Assembly: GCF_018860625.1 (NCBI RefSeq)
Contig: NZ_JAHKQB010000037.1
Span: 46,855 to 110,854 of the forward strand
DNA: 64,000 nt
Reading direction: 5' to 3'
From: Paracoccus sp. C2R09
Lineage (GTDB): Bacteria > Pseudomonadota > Alphaproteobacteria > Rhodobacterales > Rhodobacteraceae
Of the stretch, positions 37,487 to 45,712 are shown in pieces. How positions within the stretch are numbered: the stretch's first letter is position 1; the number at the start of each line of letters is the position of its first letter. The position numbers and the translations under genes were made by a program. The notes under the pieces are model-generated. The model made no database searches. It worked only from the letters and a program-made list of their open reading frames with translations, and was not told where the DNA came from.

Positions 37487-37632
37487 GGCGGGCTCCTTTC
37501 GCTTGGTGCGGGGCATAGCGGGGCAGGGCCTCGGGGGCAAGTTTCCTTGAACTCCTCCTGTGCGATGGCGGAACATTCGGGCGATCTGGCGGGTTTGCCC
37601 CCCAAGCAAGCATGACGAAGCGGAGAGTGATC

Positions 37633-38247
37633 ATGGCCCAATACCCACGCGACATCCCGACGGGGCGTTCCGGAAAACCGGCGGGGCCGATTCCCGGCAT
37701 CCGCGACGAACGCGCCTTTCGCGGCGGCCAGGCCGCAGTCTGGGGCGGCGTCGCATTGGGCGTGGCTGGGCTGACGGCGGCCACGATCATGTCGGTCCGC
37801 CGCCTGACCGAACGCCCCGAAACGCGGGCGGATACACCAACGCGCCACGACACCACCCCGTCCGAACCGGTGCTGGCGCCCGGTTTCGCCGAACTGACCG
37901 CCGAGGAACGCGAGGCCATCCGCCAGCGCGTGCGCGAACAGGCGCGCGAGGATTACGCCGCCGCCGCCCGCGAACGGGTCGAGGCCAGCGCCAAGCGGAA
38001 CAAGCGCCGCAAATCCAATACCGCCAAGGATCTGACCAAGACCGCGACCGAGCTGACCGCCAGCCTGACGGGCGTCGCGACCGCCGTCGCCGCCGCATCC
38101 AAGGCGTTTCGCAGCGTTTCGGGCGAAGCGCCGGGGATCATGGGGGAATTCGTGGCCGCGGCCGATCAGCTTCGCAGCATGCTGAACGGCAGCCCCAACG
38201 CCCAGGCGGGTCAAAACCCGGATGACCGCGACACGCGCCGGCTGTAA
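37633..38247 (+). CDS. Hypothetical protein with one membrane span
   Basis: A 204-residue protein with a Pro/Gly-rich N-terminus (1-34), one hydrophobic segment (about 36-54, GGVALGVAGLTAATIM), a Thr/Pro spacer, a highly charged helical region (about 85-130, EEREAIRQRVREQAREDY) and an Ala/Thr-rich helical tail. It is probably an inner-membrane protein with a coiled-coil cytoplasmic or periplasmic part. The family is not recognised. ATG 37633 with GGAG 7 bp upstream is preferred over ATG 37612. The next gene starts 9 bp downstream, so it likely forms an operon with the BrkB and SMR genes. Confidence 0.7.
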   Translation: MAQYPRDIPTGRSGKPAGPIPGIRDERAFRGGQAAVWGGVALGVAGLTAATIMSVRRLTERPETRADTPTRHDTTPSEPVLAPGFAELTAEEREAIRQRVREQAREDYAAAARERVEASAKRNKRRKSNTAKDLTKTATELTASLTGVATAVAAASKAFRSVSGEAPGIMGEFVAAADQLRSMLNGSPNAQAGQNPDDRDTRRL

Positions 38248-38256
38248 TACGGACGC

Positions 38257-39282
38257 ATGAGCGGAACCGAAAACAAAAATCCCGGCATAGTCGCGGCCCT
38301 TCTGGGCCCCTTGGACGACGACACCCGTCGCAATTACGGCCTCGACACGTCCAGACCGATCGAGAGCAGCGCCCCCGCGGGCCGTCCCGCAAGGATGCGC
38401 GATCTGGGCCCCGGCGATCTGTGGAGCATTATCCGCGCGACGGTGGCCTCGATCGGCGAGGACCGCGTCAGCTCGGTCGCGGGGGGCGTCACCTTCTTCG
38501 GCCTGCTGTCGTTGTTCCCCGCCATCACCGCATTCGTGTCGCTCTATGGGCTGTTGTCCGATCCAGCGGGCATCGAGGGTCAGATGGACCTGCTGGACGA
38601 TCTGCTGCCCGCCAGCGCGCTGGAAATCATCCGGGGCCAGGTCGTGGCCATCGCCTCGGCCCCCACCAGTGCGCTGTCGGTCGCGGGCCTTCTGGCGCTG
38701 CTGATCGCCTTCTGGTCCGCGAATGGCGGGATGAAGGCGCTTCTGTCGGCGCTGAACGTCGCCGTCATGCAGGGCGAGACGCGCGGCTTCGTCCGCCTGA
38801 ACCTGGTGGCGATGACCTTCACCCTGGGCGGGCTGCTGATGATCGCGCTGATGCTGGTCGTGATCGCCGTCGTTCCGGCGGCGCTGCAATTGCTGCCGGT
38901 CGGCTGGGGCGCCGAGACGCTGATCACCTACAGCCGTTGGCCCATCATGTTCGCGGTGCTGATCATGGGTCTGGCCGCGATCTATCGCTGGGGTCCGGCG
39001 GTTCCCGACAGCCGCTGGCGCTGGATTTCGCCCGGCGCGATCATGGCGGCGGTGGGGCTGGTGGTCATCTCGATGCTGTTCAGCTGGTATGCCGCCAATT
39101 TCGCGAACTACAACGAGACCTACGGATCGCTCGGGGCGGTGATTGCGCTGATGATCTGGCTGTGGCTGAATGCGACGATCGTGCTGGTGGGCGCCGAACT
39201 GAACGCCGAGGTGGAACGCCATCTGAAGCGCAAGGCCGGCATCCCTGCCAACCGCCCCGTCCGGAAAAGGAAGGACGAATGA
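38257..39282 (+). CDS. YihY/BrkB family inner-membrane protein
   Basis: A 341-residue polytopic protein of the YihY/BrkB (formerly RNase BN-like) family. About six transmembrane helices are visible between residues 70 and 310. Family landmarks are VAGGVTFFGLLSLFPAITAF, SANGGMKALLSALNVA and the last loop YGSLGAVIALMIWLWLNATIVLVGAELNAEVER. The biochemical role is unknown; BrkB was linked to serum resistance and transport-like functions. The stop overlaps the SMR start (ATGA). Confidence 0.9.
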   Translation: MSGTENKNPGIVAALLGPLDDDTRRNYGLDTSRPIESSAPAGRPARMRDLGPGDLWSIIRATVASIGEDRVSSVAGGVTFFGLLSLFPAITAFVSLYGLLSDPAGIEGQMDLLDDLLPASALEIIRGQVVAIASAPTSALSVAGLLALLIAFWSANGGMKALLSALNVAVMQGETRGFVRLNLVAMTFTLGGLLMIALMLVVIAVVPAALQLLPVGWGAETLITYSRWPIMFAVLIMGLAAIYRWGPAVPDSRWRWISPGAIMAAVGLVVISMLFSWYAANFANYNETYGSLGAVIALMIWLWLNATIVLVGAELNAEVERHLKRKAGIPANRPVRKRKDE

Positions 39283-39614
39283 GCCTGCCCTATCTCGCGC
39301 TTGGCGCGGCCATCGTCCTGGAGGTGATCGGAACCTCGCTTCTGCAGAAATCCGAGCAGTTCAGCCGCATCCTGCCGACAATGGGAATGGCCGTCTGCTA
39401 TCTGATCAGCTTCTACTTGCTGTCGGTCAGCCTGAAGGTGCTGCCCCTGGGCGTGGCCTATGCCATCTGGAGCGCGCTTGGCGTGGCGCTGGTCGCGATG
39501 ATCGGGCTGCTGGTCTTCGGGCAACGCCTGGATCTGCCCGCGATCCTAGGCTTGGGCCTGATCGTCGCGGGGGTGATCGTGATCAACCTCTTCTCGAAGA
39601 CCGTCGGGCATTAA
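39279..39614 (+). CDS. SMR-family multidrug efflux protein
   Basis: A 111-residue four-helix small multidrug resistance protein (EmrE/QacE type). The essential membrane glutamate is in helix 1 (AAIVLEVIGTSLLQKS, Glu about 14). The helix 3 signature PLGVAYAIWSALGV and the helix 4 LIVAGVIVINLFS are present. Such proteins act as dimers and exchange protons for cationic compounds or guanidinium; the native substrate is uncertain. It is translationally coupled to the BrkB gene, and its last four bases overlap the end of the convergent MotB-like gene. Confidence 0.92.
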   Translation: MSLPYLALGAAIVLEVIGTSLLQKSEQFSRILPTMGMAVCYLISFYLLSVSLKVLPLGVAYAIWSALGVALVAMIGLLVFGQRLDLPAILGLGLIVAGVIVINLFSKTVGH

Positions 39615-41257
39615 CGCTCGGTCAGCTTCAGCTCGATCCTGCGGTTGAGCGCGCGGTTCTCGGGGCTGTCATCGGGCGCGACGGGGCGGGTATCGGCAAA
39701 GCCGGTGGCGGCCAACCGGTTCGCCGGAAAGCCCAGATCGTCGGTCAGGAAGCGCACGACGGCCAGGGCGCGCGCCTGGCTCAATTCCCAGTTGTCGCGA
39801 TAACGCCCGCTGCCCGACAAGGGGCGGCTGTCGGTATGACCGTCGACCCGGATGATCCAGTCGATCTCGGGGGGGATGTCGTCCGAAATCTCGTTCAGCA
39901 GGTCGGCCACGCCCGCGATCTGGTCGCGTCCTGCGGCGGACAGAGTGGCCTCGCCCGTGCCGAACAGCACCTCGGACTGGAAGACGAAGCGGTCGCCCAC
40001 GACCTTGACCTCGTCGCGGCCCGACAGGATCTGGGACAGCCGACCGAAGAATTCGGACCGATAGCGGGCCAGATCGGCGGCCTCTTCCTCGGCGGCGGCG
40101 CGGGCCTCTTCCTCCAGCGCAAGGCGACGGCGCGTTTCCTCGGCGGCGCGAACCAGCGCGGCGTTCAGTTGCTGGCCCAGATCCTCGACCCGCAGCTCGG
40201 CCTCGTCCTGATCCTGGGCGGCGGTTTCCAGAAGCGCCTGAAGCGATCCCAGTTGCGCCGTCAACTGAGAGACCTGTTCGTTCAGCAGCGCGACGCGGCG
40301 CTGGCTGTCCTCGGCCAGCCCCTCCTGTTCGGACAGGGCGCTGCGGGCGGTGGCCAGAAGTGCCGCCTGGCGTTCGGCCTCGGACAGGTTTTCGGCGGCA
40401 GCCTGCTGCGCCTCGTCCCGGGCGGCGCGGGCGGCGGCCAGCAGGGTCAGCGTCTCCTCGGCCTCGGCGCGGCGTTCCTCCAGTGCCAGGGTCATGGCGG
40501 TCAGCTCGGCATCGGACTGCTCCAACCGCTCGCGCAGAAGGCGGGCGGCCTCGGCTTCGGCCAGCCGCTGCGCCTCGGCATCGGACAGCTGTTCCTCGGT
40601 CTGCGCAAGCGCGGCCTCGCGGGCGCCGACCTGGCTGCGCAGATCCTCGACCAGGGCGCGCAGGGCGTCGGTGCGGGCCGCGGCCAGTCGCGCGGCCTCG
40701 GTCTCGGCATCTGTTTCGGCGCGGGCGGCGGCGATGGCCAGCTCGGCGGCAGAGGCGCGGTCCTGCGCCTGTTCCAGCTGGCCCGACAATCGGTCGATCC
40801 GGCCCTGATCCTGCAGGCGCGATGCCAGCAGCGTCGCGACCTCGGCCTCGAAATCGGTCAGGCGGCTCTCAGCCTCGGCCAACTTCTCGCGGTCGGCACT
40901 CAGCTGGTTGTTCAGCCGCGTGATGCGGGCGGCGCGGGCGCGGGCCTCGGCCTCGGCCTCTTCGGCGCGGGACCGGGCGGTCCGCAGCTGGTCGTCCAAC
41001 TCGGCCTCTCGTTCCTCGGACGCCCCGAGCGCGGCCCCGAGCGCGCTGACCCGGTCGCCCAGTTCGGCCAGCTGCTGTTCCTGGTCGGCCAACTGGCTGC
41101 CCTGCGTGTCGATCTGTTCGCGCAGGACCGACTGCACGACCATGAAGATCGTCAGCACGAACATCAGCACCATCAGAAGCGCCGTCATCGCATCCACGAA
41201 GCCCGGCCAGATCGAGGCCGAGAAGCGCTGCGCCGAGGAACCGCGTGTCGGGCGCAT
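39611..41257 (-). CDS. MotB-like protein with a very long coiled coil and OmpA domain
   Basis: A 548-residue protein with one N-terminal transmembrane helix (about 17-42) containing a MotB-type aspartate (WPGFVDAMTALLMVLMF, Asp about 22). A coiled coil of about 350 residues follows (about 46-395, Glu/Ala/Arg heptads). It ends in an OmpA-like peptidoglycan-binding domain (about 415-548) with DGHTDSRP, NWELSQARA and NRRIELKL. The helix and OmpA domain are as in stator B subunits, but the coiled coil is far longer than in MotB. It lies 3 bp after the MotA-like gene and is clearly its partner. It may couple proton flow to a force across the envelope. Confidence 0.85.
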   Translation of the reverse strand: MRPTRGSSAQRFSASIWPGFVDAMTALLMVLMFVLTIFMVVQSVLREQIDTQGSQLADQEQQLAELGDRVSALGAALGASEEREAELDDQLRTARSRAEEAEAEARARAARITRLNNQLSADREKLAEAESRLTDFEAEVATLLASRLQDQGRIDRLSGQLEQAQDRASAAELAIAAARAETDAETEAARLAAARTDALRALVEDLRSQVGAREAALAQTEEQLSDAEAQRLAEAEAARLLRERLEQSDAELTAMTLALEERRAEAEETLTLLAAARAARDEAQQAAAENLSEAERQAALLATARSALSEQEGLAEDSQRRVALLNEQVSQLTAQLGSLQALLETAAQDQDEAELRVEDLGQQLNAALVRAAEETRRRLALEEEARAAAEEEAADLARYRSEFFGRLSQILSGRDEVKVVGDRFVFQSEVLFGTGEATLSAAGRDQIAGVADLLNEISDDIPPEIDWIIRVDGHTDSRPLSGSGRYRDNWELSQARALAVVRFLTDDLGFPANRLAATGFADTRPVAPDDSPENRALNRRIELKLTER

Positions 41258-41260
41258 GGC

Positions 41261-42562
41261 TCAGCCCCGATCCTGCGCGGTCAGCGGATCGGCGGGCAGC
41301 AGGTCGTCGCGGAACGGATCGCCGAAGCGGGCGGCCCTGACCGCGCGGGTCAGCACCAGGATGTCCGATCGCAGTTCCGCCACGACCTCGTCGCGGCCCT
41401 CGTTCATCTCGTCCACCAGGCGCTGGATGCCGGTCTCGATCCGGTCCCAGTCGGTCGCGGGCTTCGGGGCGCGTGCCTCGGCCAGCAGGGCGTCCTGTCC
41501 GGTGGCGATGCGTTCCAGCGCCTGTGCCAGCCGGTCGCCATCCATGCCGTCCTTGCGCTCGATCAGCTGCTCGATCGCCTGCGCCATGACGACAACGCGT
41601 TCGTCGGCCATCAGCGCGGTCTCGTCGCGGATCTGGTCGCGTTCGGATTGCCAGCCCTGCAGCCGGTCCATCTGGCGCGACATCTGGTCCAGCAGCCCGC
41701 CGATCGCGGCCTCGTCCGCGGCATCGCCCTGACCGATGCGCGTGAAGCTGGACATCCACTCTTCCAGCTCTCGGTAGAAGCGGTTCTGCCCATGCGTGAC
41801 GAACAGTTCCAGCAGCCCCACGACCAGCGATCCCGCAAGGCCCAGAAGCGAGGACGAGAATGCCGTCGCCATCCCGCCCAGCTGCGCCTCGAGGCCGGTC
41901 ATCAGCTTGTCGAAGACCTCGATCCCGGATTCGCCATCCTGCGGGGCCAGCGCGCGGATCGTATCGACCACTGCGGGCACGGTCGTAGCAAGCCCGTAGA
42001 ACGTCCCCAGAAGCCCGAGGAAGATCAGCAGGTTCGACAGGTATCGCGTGATGTCGCGCAGCTCGTCGATGCGAGTTGCCACGGAATCCAGGATCGAACG
42101 TGCCGACCCGGTCGAGATCGCGTCGCCGACCGGACCGCGCGTGCCCAGAAGCGCCGCAAGCGGTGCCAGAAGGCGCGGGGCCTGGCCCACGGGTTCGACC
42201 TGACCGCCGCTGCGCTTGGCGGCGAAACCCTCGATCCAGCTGACGGAACGGGTCAGCTGCGCCAACTGCCAGAAGCAGGCCAGCACGCCGGTCGCGAAGA
42301 CCACGACGATCACGCCGTTCAGCCAGCGATTCGCCATGAAGATGGGCAGGATGCGGCCATAGGCCAGCCATGCGCCCGCCAGCACCAGCGCCAGAACCGA
42401 CAGCATCAGCAGGATCTGGCGGACCGGCTGGGAAAAGCGCGGCTGCACGGCGCCGGCCATCACGGCCTGATCGCGCGTGGCCGACAGCCTGCGGGCCGAC
42501 AGCGTCTGTCGCGTCGGTGCGGATTGCGCCTCGGCGCGCGGATCGTTGGTCGGATCGCTCAC
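41261..42562 (-). CDS. MotA/ExbB-like stator subunit with long C-terminal tail
   Basis: A 433-residue membrane protein. Two hydrophobic helices (about 50-70 and 80-98) are followed by a cytoplasmic segment of about 80 residues. Two further helices come next (about 178-200, LIFLGLLGTFYGLATTVPAV, and 228-252, SLLGLAGSLVVGLLELFV) with the small-residue pattern of MotA/TolQ/ExbB channels. The last ~180 residues are a charged, mostly helical cytoplasmic tail. The four-helix order is MotA-like, and the long tail recalls ZorA of Zorya defence. The downstream MotB-like gene completes a two-part proton motor. No tol, exb or flagellar gene is adjacent. Confidence 0.82.
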   Translation of the reverse strand: MSDPTNDPRAEAQSAPTRQTLSARRLSATRDQAVMAGAVQPRFSQPVRQILLMLSVLALVLAGAWLAYGRILPIFMANRWLNGVIVVVFATGVLACFWQLAQLTRSVSWIEGFAAKRSGGQVEPVGQAPRLLAPLAALLGTRGPVGDAISTGSARSILDSVATRIDELRDITRYLSNLLIFLGLLGTFYGLATTVPAVVDTIRALAPQDGESGIEVFDKLMTGLEAQLGGMATAFSSSLLGLAGSLVVGLLELFVTHGQNRFYRELEEWMSSFTRIGQGDAADEAAIGGLLDQMSRQMDRLQGWQSERDQIRDETALMADERVVVMAQAIEQLIERKDGMDGDRLAQALERIATGQDALLAEARAPKPATDWDRIETGIQRLVDEMNEGRDEVVAELRSDILVLTRAVRAARFGDPFRDDLLPADPLTAQDRG

Positions 42563-42646
42563 TGGAAATCCCTGTCCCTGCGCTTGTTTGCACCAAGTCT
42601 AGGGCGCGGGGGGTTCCTTGCCAAGCGCCGTGGTCGGGCGACCCGT

Positions 42647-43213
42647 TCAGCCGCCCCCTGCGCGTTCGCGGATCAGGCGCACGGCATCGGACAATTCGTC
42701 CAGATGCGGGTCCGGCAGGCCGATCTGGGTCAGATGCGCCGCGGTGTTGAACAGGTAATCGGCATTCGGGCCGCGGCCGCCATGGGCGGCGGCGATGATC
42801 CGGGCCTGTTCCTCGGAAGTCAGGCCACCCGCGTATTGCCAGTGATCGCGCTTCATCACATAGGCCAGCGCCTCGACCCGGCGACCGTCTTCCAGCGTCA
42901 GCGGCAGCAGCGTCTCGTGATAGGCGTCGGTGACCAGCTCGCGCGCGCGCAGATCGGCCAGCACGGCGTCGTGATCCGCAGGCGCGACCCGCAGCGCCAC
43001 GCCGGACACGGTCGCCCGGTCGTCCGGGTCGAGGCCCAGCACCAGCCCGGGGCGATCCTCGGTCCCGCGATGTTCGACCGATCGCAGGCAGAAGCGCCGC
43101 GCGAACCCCGTCAGGCGGGCGCGCACGGTTTCCGCGGGCGTGAAGCCCGGATTCCAGATGAGCGAGCCGTATCCGAAGACCCACTCGATCCTTTGCAAAA
43201 TTCTCTCGTCCAT
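42647..43213 (-). CDS. Gamma-glutamylcyclotransferase, ChaC type
   Basis: A 188-residue ChaC-family enzyme that cleaves glutathione to 5-oxoproline and Cys-Gly. The N-terminal glycine loop VFGYGSLIWNPGF (about 12-24) is followed by the conserved FCLRSVEHRGTEDRPGLVL region and the HETLLPL stretch. The C-terminal DYLFNTAAHL segment contains the usual Tyr. Start ATG 43213 gives MDERILQRIEWVFGYGSL; longer frames upstream have no family similarity. It stands between the stator pair and a decayed gene. Confidence 0.88.
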   Translation of the reverse strand: MDERILQRIEWVFGYGSLIWNPGFTPAETVRARLTGFARRFCLRSVEHRGTEDRPGLVLGLDPDDRATVSGVALRVAPADHDAVLADLRARELVTDAYHETLLPLTLEDGRRVEALAYVMKRDHWQYAGGLTSEEQARIIAAAHGGRGPNADYLFNTAAHLTQIGLPDPHLDELSDAVRLIRERAGGG

Positions 43214-43244
43214 GGCGTATGAAACTAGGTCAGGTCGCGACCGG

Positions 43245-43612
43245 ATGAAAGGGATGGCGAACATGTGGACGGGTCTGGCCGCGATCGTCCTGCTGGGCGG
43301 CACGCCCGACCGGCCTGCGCAGCGCGGGGCCTGAGTTGCGGATGGGCGATGCGCAGGCGCGACTGATGGCCGTCGATGCAGATGGTGGGCTGGCCGCGAT
43401 CCACACCGCCGATGCGGATGCGTTACTGGATCAGGCTGCGGCGCTGGGTCTGACCGGCGGCACGGTGCGGATGCTTCTGTCGGCGGGGTTGCGCAGTATC
43501 GCGGGCGGCGATTTTCCCGATGCACGGGGCGACCAGATCCGCGTGCCGCTGGGCTTTGCCGAGGGGCGCGCCACCCTCGGCGGCGTGCCCCTCGGCCCCG
43601 GTGCTGCGTTAG
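43245..43612 (+). pseudogene. Decayed DUF2125-like gene (internal deletion, frameshifts)
   Basis: A start at 43245 encodes a signal-like MANMWTGLAAIVLLGG and then hits TGA at 43332. A second frame takes over near 43295 (LRSAGPELRMGDAQARLM, then DADALLDQAAALGLTGG) and reaches a DUF2125-like end, GRATLGGVPLGPG. The stop then appears only in a third frame, as APVLR followed by TAG (43610-43612), where intact DUF2125 proteins end in something like PLGPAPVL. So N-terminal and C-terminal fragments remain, with several hundred codons lost and two frame breaks. DUF2125 genes are, as I recall, near arogenate dehydrogenase in relatives. The assignment is by recollection of the family end only. Confidence 0.42.
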
Positions 43613-44532
43613 GTCCGGGGGCCGGTTCCGCGCCCGAAATCGGGGGCGGCGGTGTCCTGTCCGGCCTCGATGATGCCGCGACGGATCGCGCGGGTGCGGC
43701 TAAAATAATCGAACAGCTGCTGCCCGTCGCCCATGCGGATCGCGCGTTGCAGGACGAACAGCTCCTCGGTGAAGCGGCCCAGGATGTCGAGCGTGGCTTC
43801 CTTGTTGTGCAGGAACACGTCGCGCCACATCGTCGGGTCGCTGGCGGCGATCCGGGTGAAGTCGCGGAAGCCGGCGGCGGAATACTGGATCACCTCCTCG
43901 CCCGAAACGCGCTGCAGGTGATCGGCGACGCCCACCATCGTATAGGCGATCAAGTGCGGTGCATGGCTGGTCACGGCCAACACGAGGTCGTGGTGACCCG
44001 GTTCCATCACGTCGGTCTTGGCACCGATCCCGGCCAGGCAGCGGTTCAGCCGATCCAGCGCATCCGCATCCGTGTCGGGCAGGGGGGTCAGCAGCCACCA
44101 GCGGTTCTGGAACAGCGTCGCAAAGCCCGCGCGGGGGCCCGAATGCTCGGTCCCGGCCAGGGGGTGGCCGGGGATGAAATGCGTCCCCTCGGGCAAGTGC
44201 GGCTGCACGGCGTCGATCACGGATTGCTTGACCGAACCCACATCGGTGACGGTCGCCCCCGGCGCCAGATGGGGCCCGATCTCGGCCATGACGGGGCCCA
44301 TCGCACCGACCGGCACGCAGAGCACCACGAGGTCGGCGCCCGCAACCGCCTCGACTGCGCTGTCGCAGATGCGGTCGCACAGGCCGATCTCTCGGGCGGT
44401 GTCGCGGGTTTCGGCGCTGCGGGCATAGCCCGTCACCTCGGCGGCAAGGCCCGCCTCGCGCAGGGCCAGCGACATGGAGCCTGCGATCAGCCCCAGCCCG
44501 ATCAGGGCCACGCGGTCGTAGATCACGCTCAT
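43609..44532 (-). CDS. Prephenate/arogenate dehydrogenase
   Basis: A 307-residue NAD(P)-dependent TyrA-family enzyme, making tyrosine (via arogenate or hydroxyphenylpyruvate). The Rossmann loop LIGLGLIAGSMSLAL starts at about residue 10. The substrate histidine region is HFIPGHPLAGTEHSG, and further conserved motifs are SHAPHLIAYTMV and SAAGFRDFTRIAASDP. No ACT or chorismate mutase domain is attached. The start ATG overlaps the hisC stop (ATGA). The pairing of hisC with tyrA-like genes is common because HisC-type aminotransferases also act on aromatic keto acids. Confidence 0.92.
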   Translation of the reverse strand: MSVIYDRVALIGLGLIAGSMSLALREAGLAAEVTGYARSAETRDTAREIGLCDRICDSAVEAVAGADLVVLCVPVGAMGPVMAEIGPHLAPGATVTDVGSVKQSVIDAVQPHLPEGTHFIPGHPLAGTEHSGPRAGFATLFQNRWWLLTPLPDTDADALDRLNRCLAGIGAKTDVMEPGHHDLVLAVTSHAPHLIAYTMVGVADHLQRVSGEEVIQYSAAGFRDFTRIAASDPTMWRDVFLHNKEATLDILGRFTEELFVLQRAIRMGDGQQLFDYFSRTRAIRRGIIEAGQDTAAPDFGRGTGPRT

Positions 44533-45617
44533 GTCCGGCGACCTTGGATGAAGCTGCCCAGCACGTCCAGCACGCGGGTCACGCCGTCCTCGTCGCCCAC
44601 GGTGATGCGCAGCGCGTCGGGCAGGCCATAGCCGCCGACGCGGCGGACCAGGATGCCCGCATCGCGCAGGGCGGCATCGGCGGCCTCGGCTTCGGCCGGG
44701 TCCGCAAAGCGTGCCAGCACGAAATTCGCGAAGCTTTCGTCGCAGGCGATGCCCATCTGGACCAGCGACTGGCGCATCCGGTCGCGCATCCGGTCGTTCA
44801 GATCGGCGCAATGCGCGGTGAAGGCCGTGTCGCGGATCGCAGCCTCGGCTGCGGCCATCTGGGGCTGGGACAGGTTGAACGGCTGACGCAGGCGGTTCAG
44901 CACGTCGATGATCTCGCGCGCGGCATAGCCCCAGCCGATGCGCAGCCCGCCCAGCCCGTGGATCTTCGAGAAGGTGCGCGTCATGACCACGTTCGGGAAA
45001 CGGTCCACAAGAGATGCGCCTCCGTCGAAGCCGCCCGCGAATTCGGTATAGGCCCCGTCATGGACGAAGACGACATGCGGGGGCAGGCCGGATGCCAGGC
45101 GATCCAGTTCGTCCGCACTCAGCATCGTGCCGGTGGGATTGGCGGGATTCGCCACGAAGACGATCCGGGTGCGTTCGGTGACGGCGGCCAGGATCGCGTC
45201 CACGTCGATGCGGCGGTCATTTTCCGGCACGGTCACGGGCGTCGCGCCGACCATGCGCGCCAGGATCGGATACATCGAAAAGCCGTGCTCGGTCGTGATG
45301 ATCTGGTCGCCATGGCCCGCGAAGGCATGGGTGACGAATTGCAGCACCTCGTCAGAGCCCACGCCGCAGATGATGCGGTCGGGATCAAGGCCGTGAACCT
45401 CGGCGATGGCCCGGCGCAGGGGGGCGTGGTCGGTCGCCGGATAGCGGTGCAGATCGCCCGATGCGGCGCGGAACGCCTCTTGCGCCGCGGGGCTGCAGCC
45501 GAGCGGGTTCTCGTTCGAGGACAGCTTCAGGACATCCTCATGCCCCGCCAGCCTGCTTTCGCCGCTGACATAGAGAGCGATATCCATGATGCCGGGCTTG
45601 GGTGCGATCTGGGTCAT
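44529..45617 (-). CDS. hisC: Histidinol-phosphate aminotransferase
   Basis: A 362-residue PLP enzyme of fold type I. The substrate and PLP motifs are KLSSNENPLGCSP (about 26-38), FVANPANPTGTM, DGAYTEFAG and the Schiff-base lysine in TFSKIHGLGGLRIGW (Lys about 215). It transfers an amino group to imidazole acetol phosphate in histidine synthesis and may also serve the aromatic pathway, in view of the overlapping dehydrogenase gene. It is transcribed as hisC-tyrA from a promoter upstream of 45617. Confidence 0.93.
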   Translation of the reverse strand: MTQIAPKPGIMDIALYVSGESRLAGHEDVLKLSSNENPLGCSPAAQEAFRAASGDLHRYPATDHAPLRRAIAEVHGLDPDRIICGVGSDEVLQFVTHAFAGHGDQIITTEHGFSMYPILARMVGATPVTVPENDRRIDVDAILAAVTERTRIVFVANPANPTGTMLSADELDRLASGLPPHVVFVHDGAYTEFAGGFDGGASLVDRFPNVVMTRTFSKIHGLGGLRIGWGYAAREIIDVLNRLRQPFNLSQPQMAAAEAAIRDTAFTAHCADLNDRMRDRMRQSLVQMGIACDESFANFVLARFADPAEAEAADAALRDAGILVRRVGGYGLPDALRITVGDEDGVTRVLDVLGSFIQGRRT

Positions 45618-45675
45618 TGCTACCTTCCTTTGTCCGCCCGTTTAGTCATCGCGGCGCGGCATGGAAAGGGGGCAG

Positions 45676-45697
45676 TTCGGGGGCCGCAGCCCCCGAG
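45676..45697 (-). terminator. Hairpin after the RTX gene
   Basis: TCGGGGGC (45677-45684) pairs with GCCCCCGA (45689-45696) around a CGCA loop, 16 bp past the RTX stop on the minus strand. No T-run follows, so its efficiency is uncertain. Confidence 0.5.
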
Positions 45698-45712
45698 ACG
45701 TCGCAAGCCTGG

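Noticed and set aside
39611..42562. A complete Zorya defence system
   Set aside because: The MotA/MotB-like pair resembles ZorA/ZorB in layout, but no ZorC, ZorD or ZorE-type gene lies on either side; the neighbours are an SMR exporter and ChaC.
39836..43222. A 1128-codon open frame on the plus strand across the stator genes
   Set aside because: It is antisense to three well-supported genes (MotB-like, MotA-like, ChaC) and exists because high GC content and the repeated Ala/Glu codons leave few stops. Its product is low-complexity, with no motif or ribosome site.
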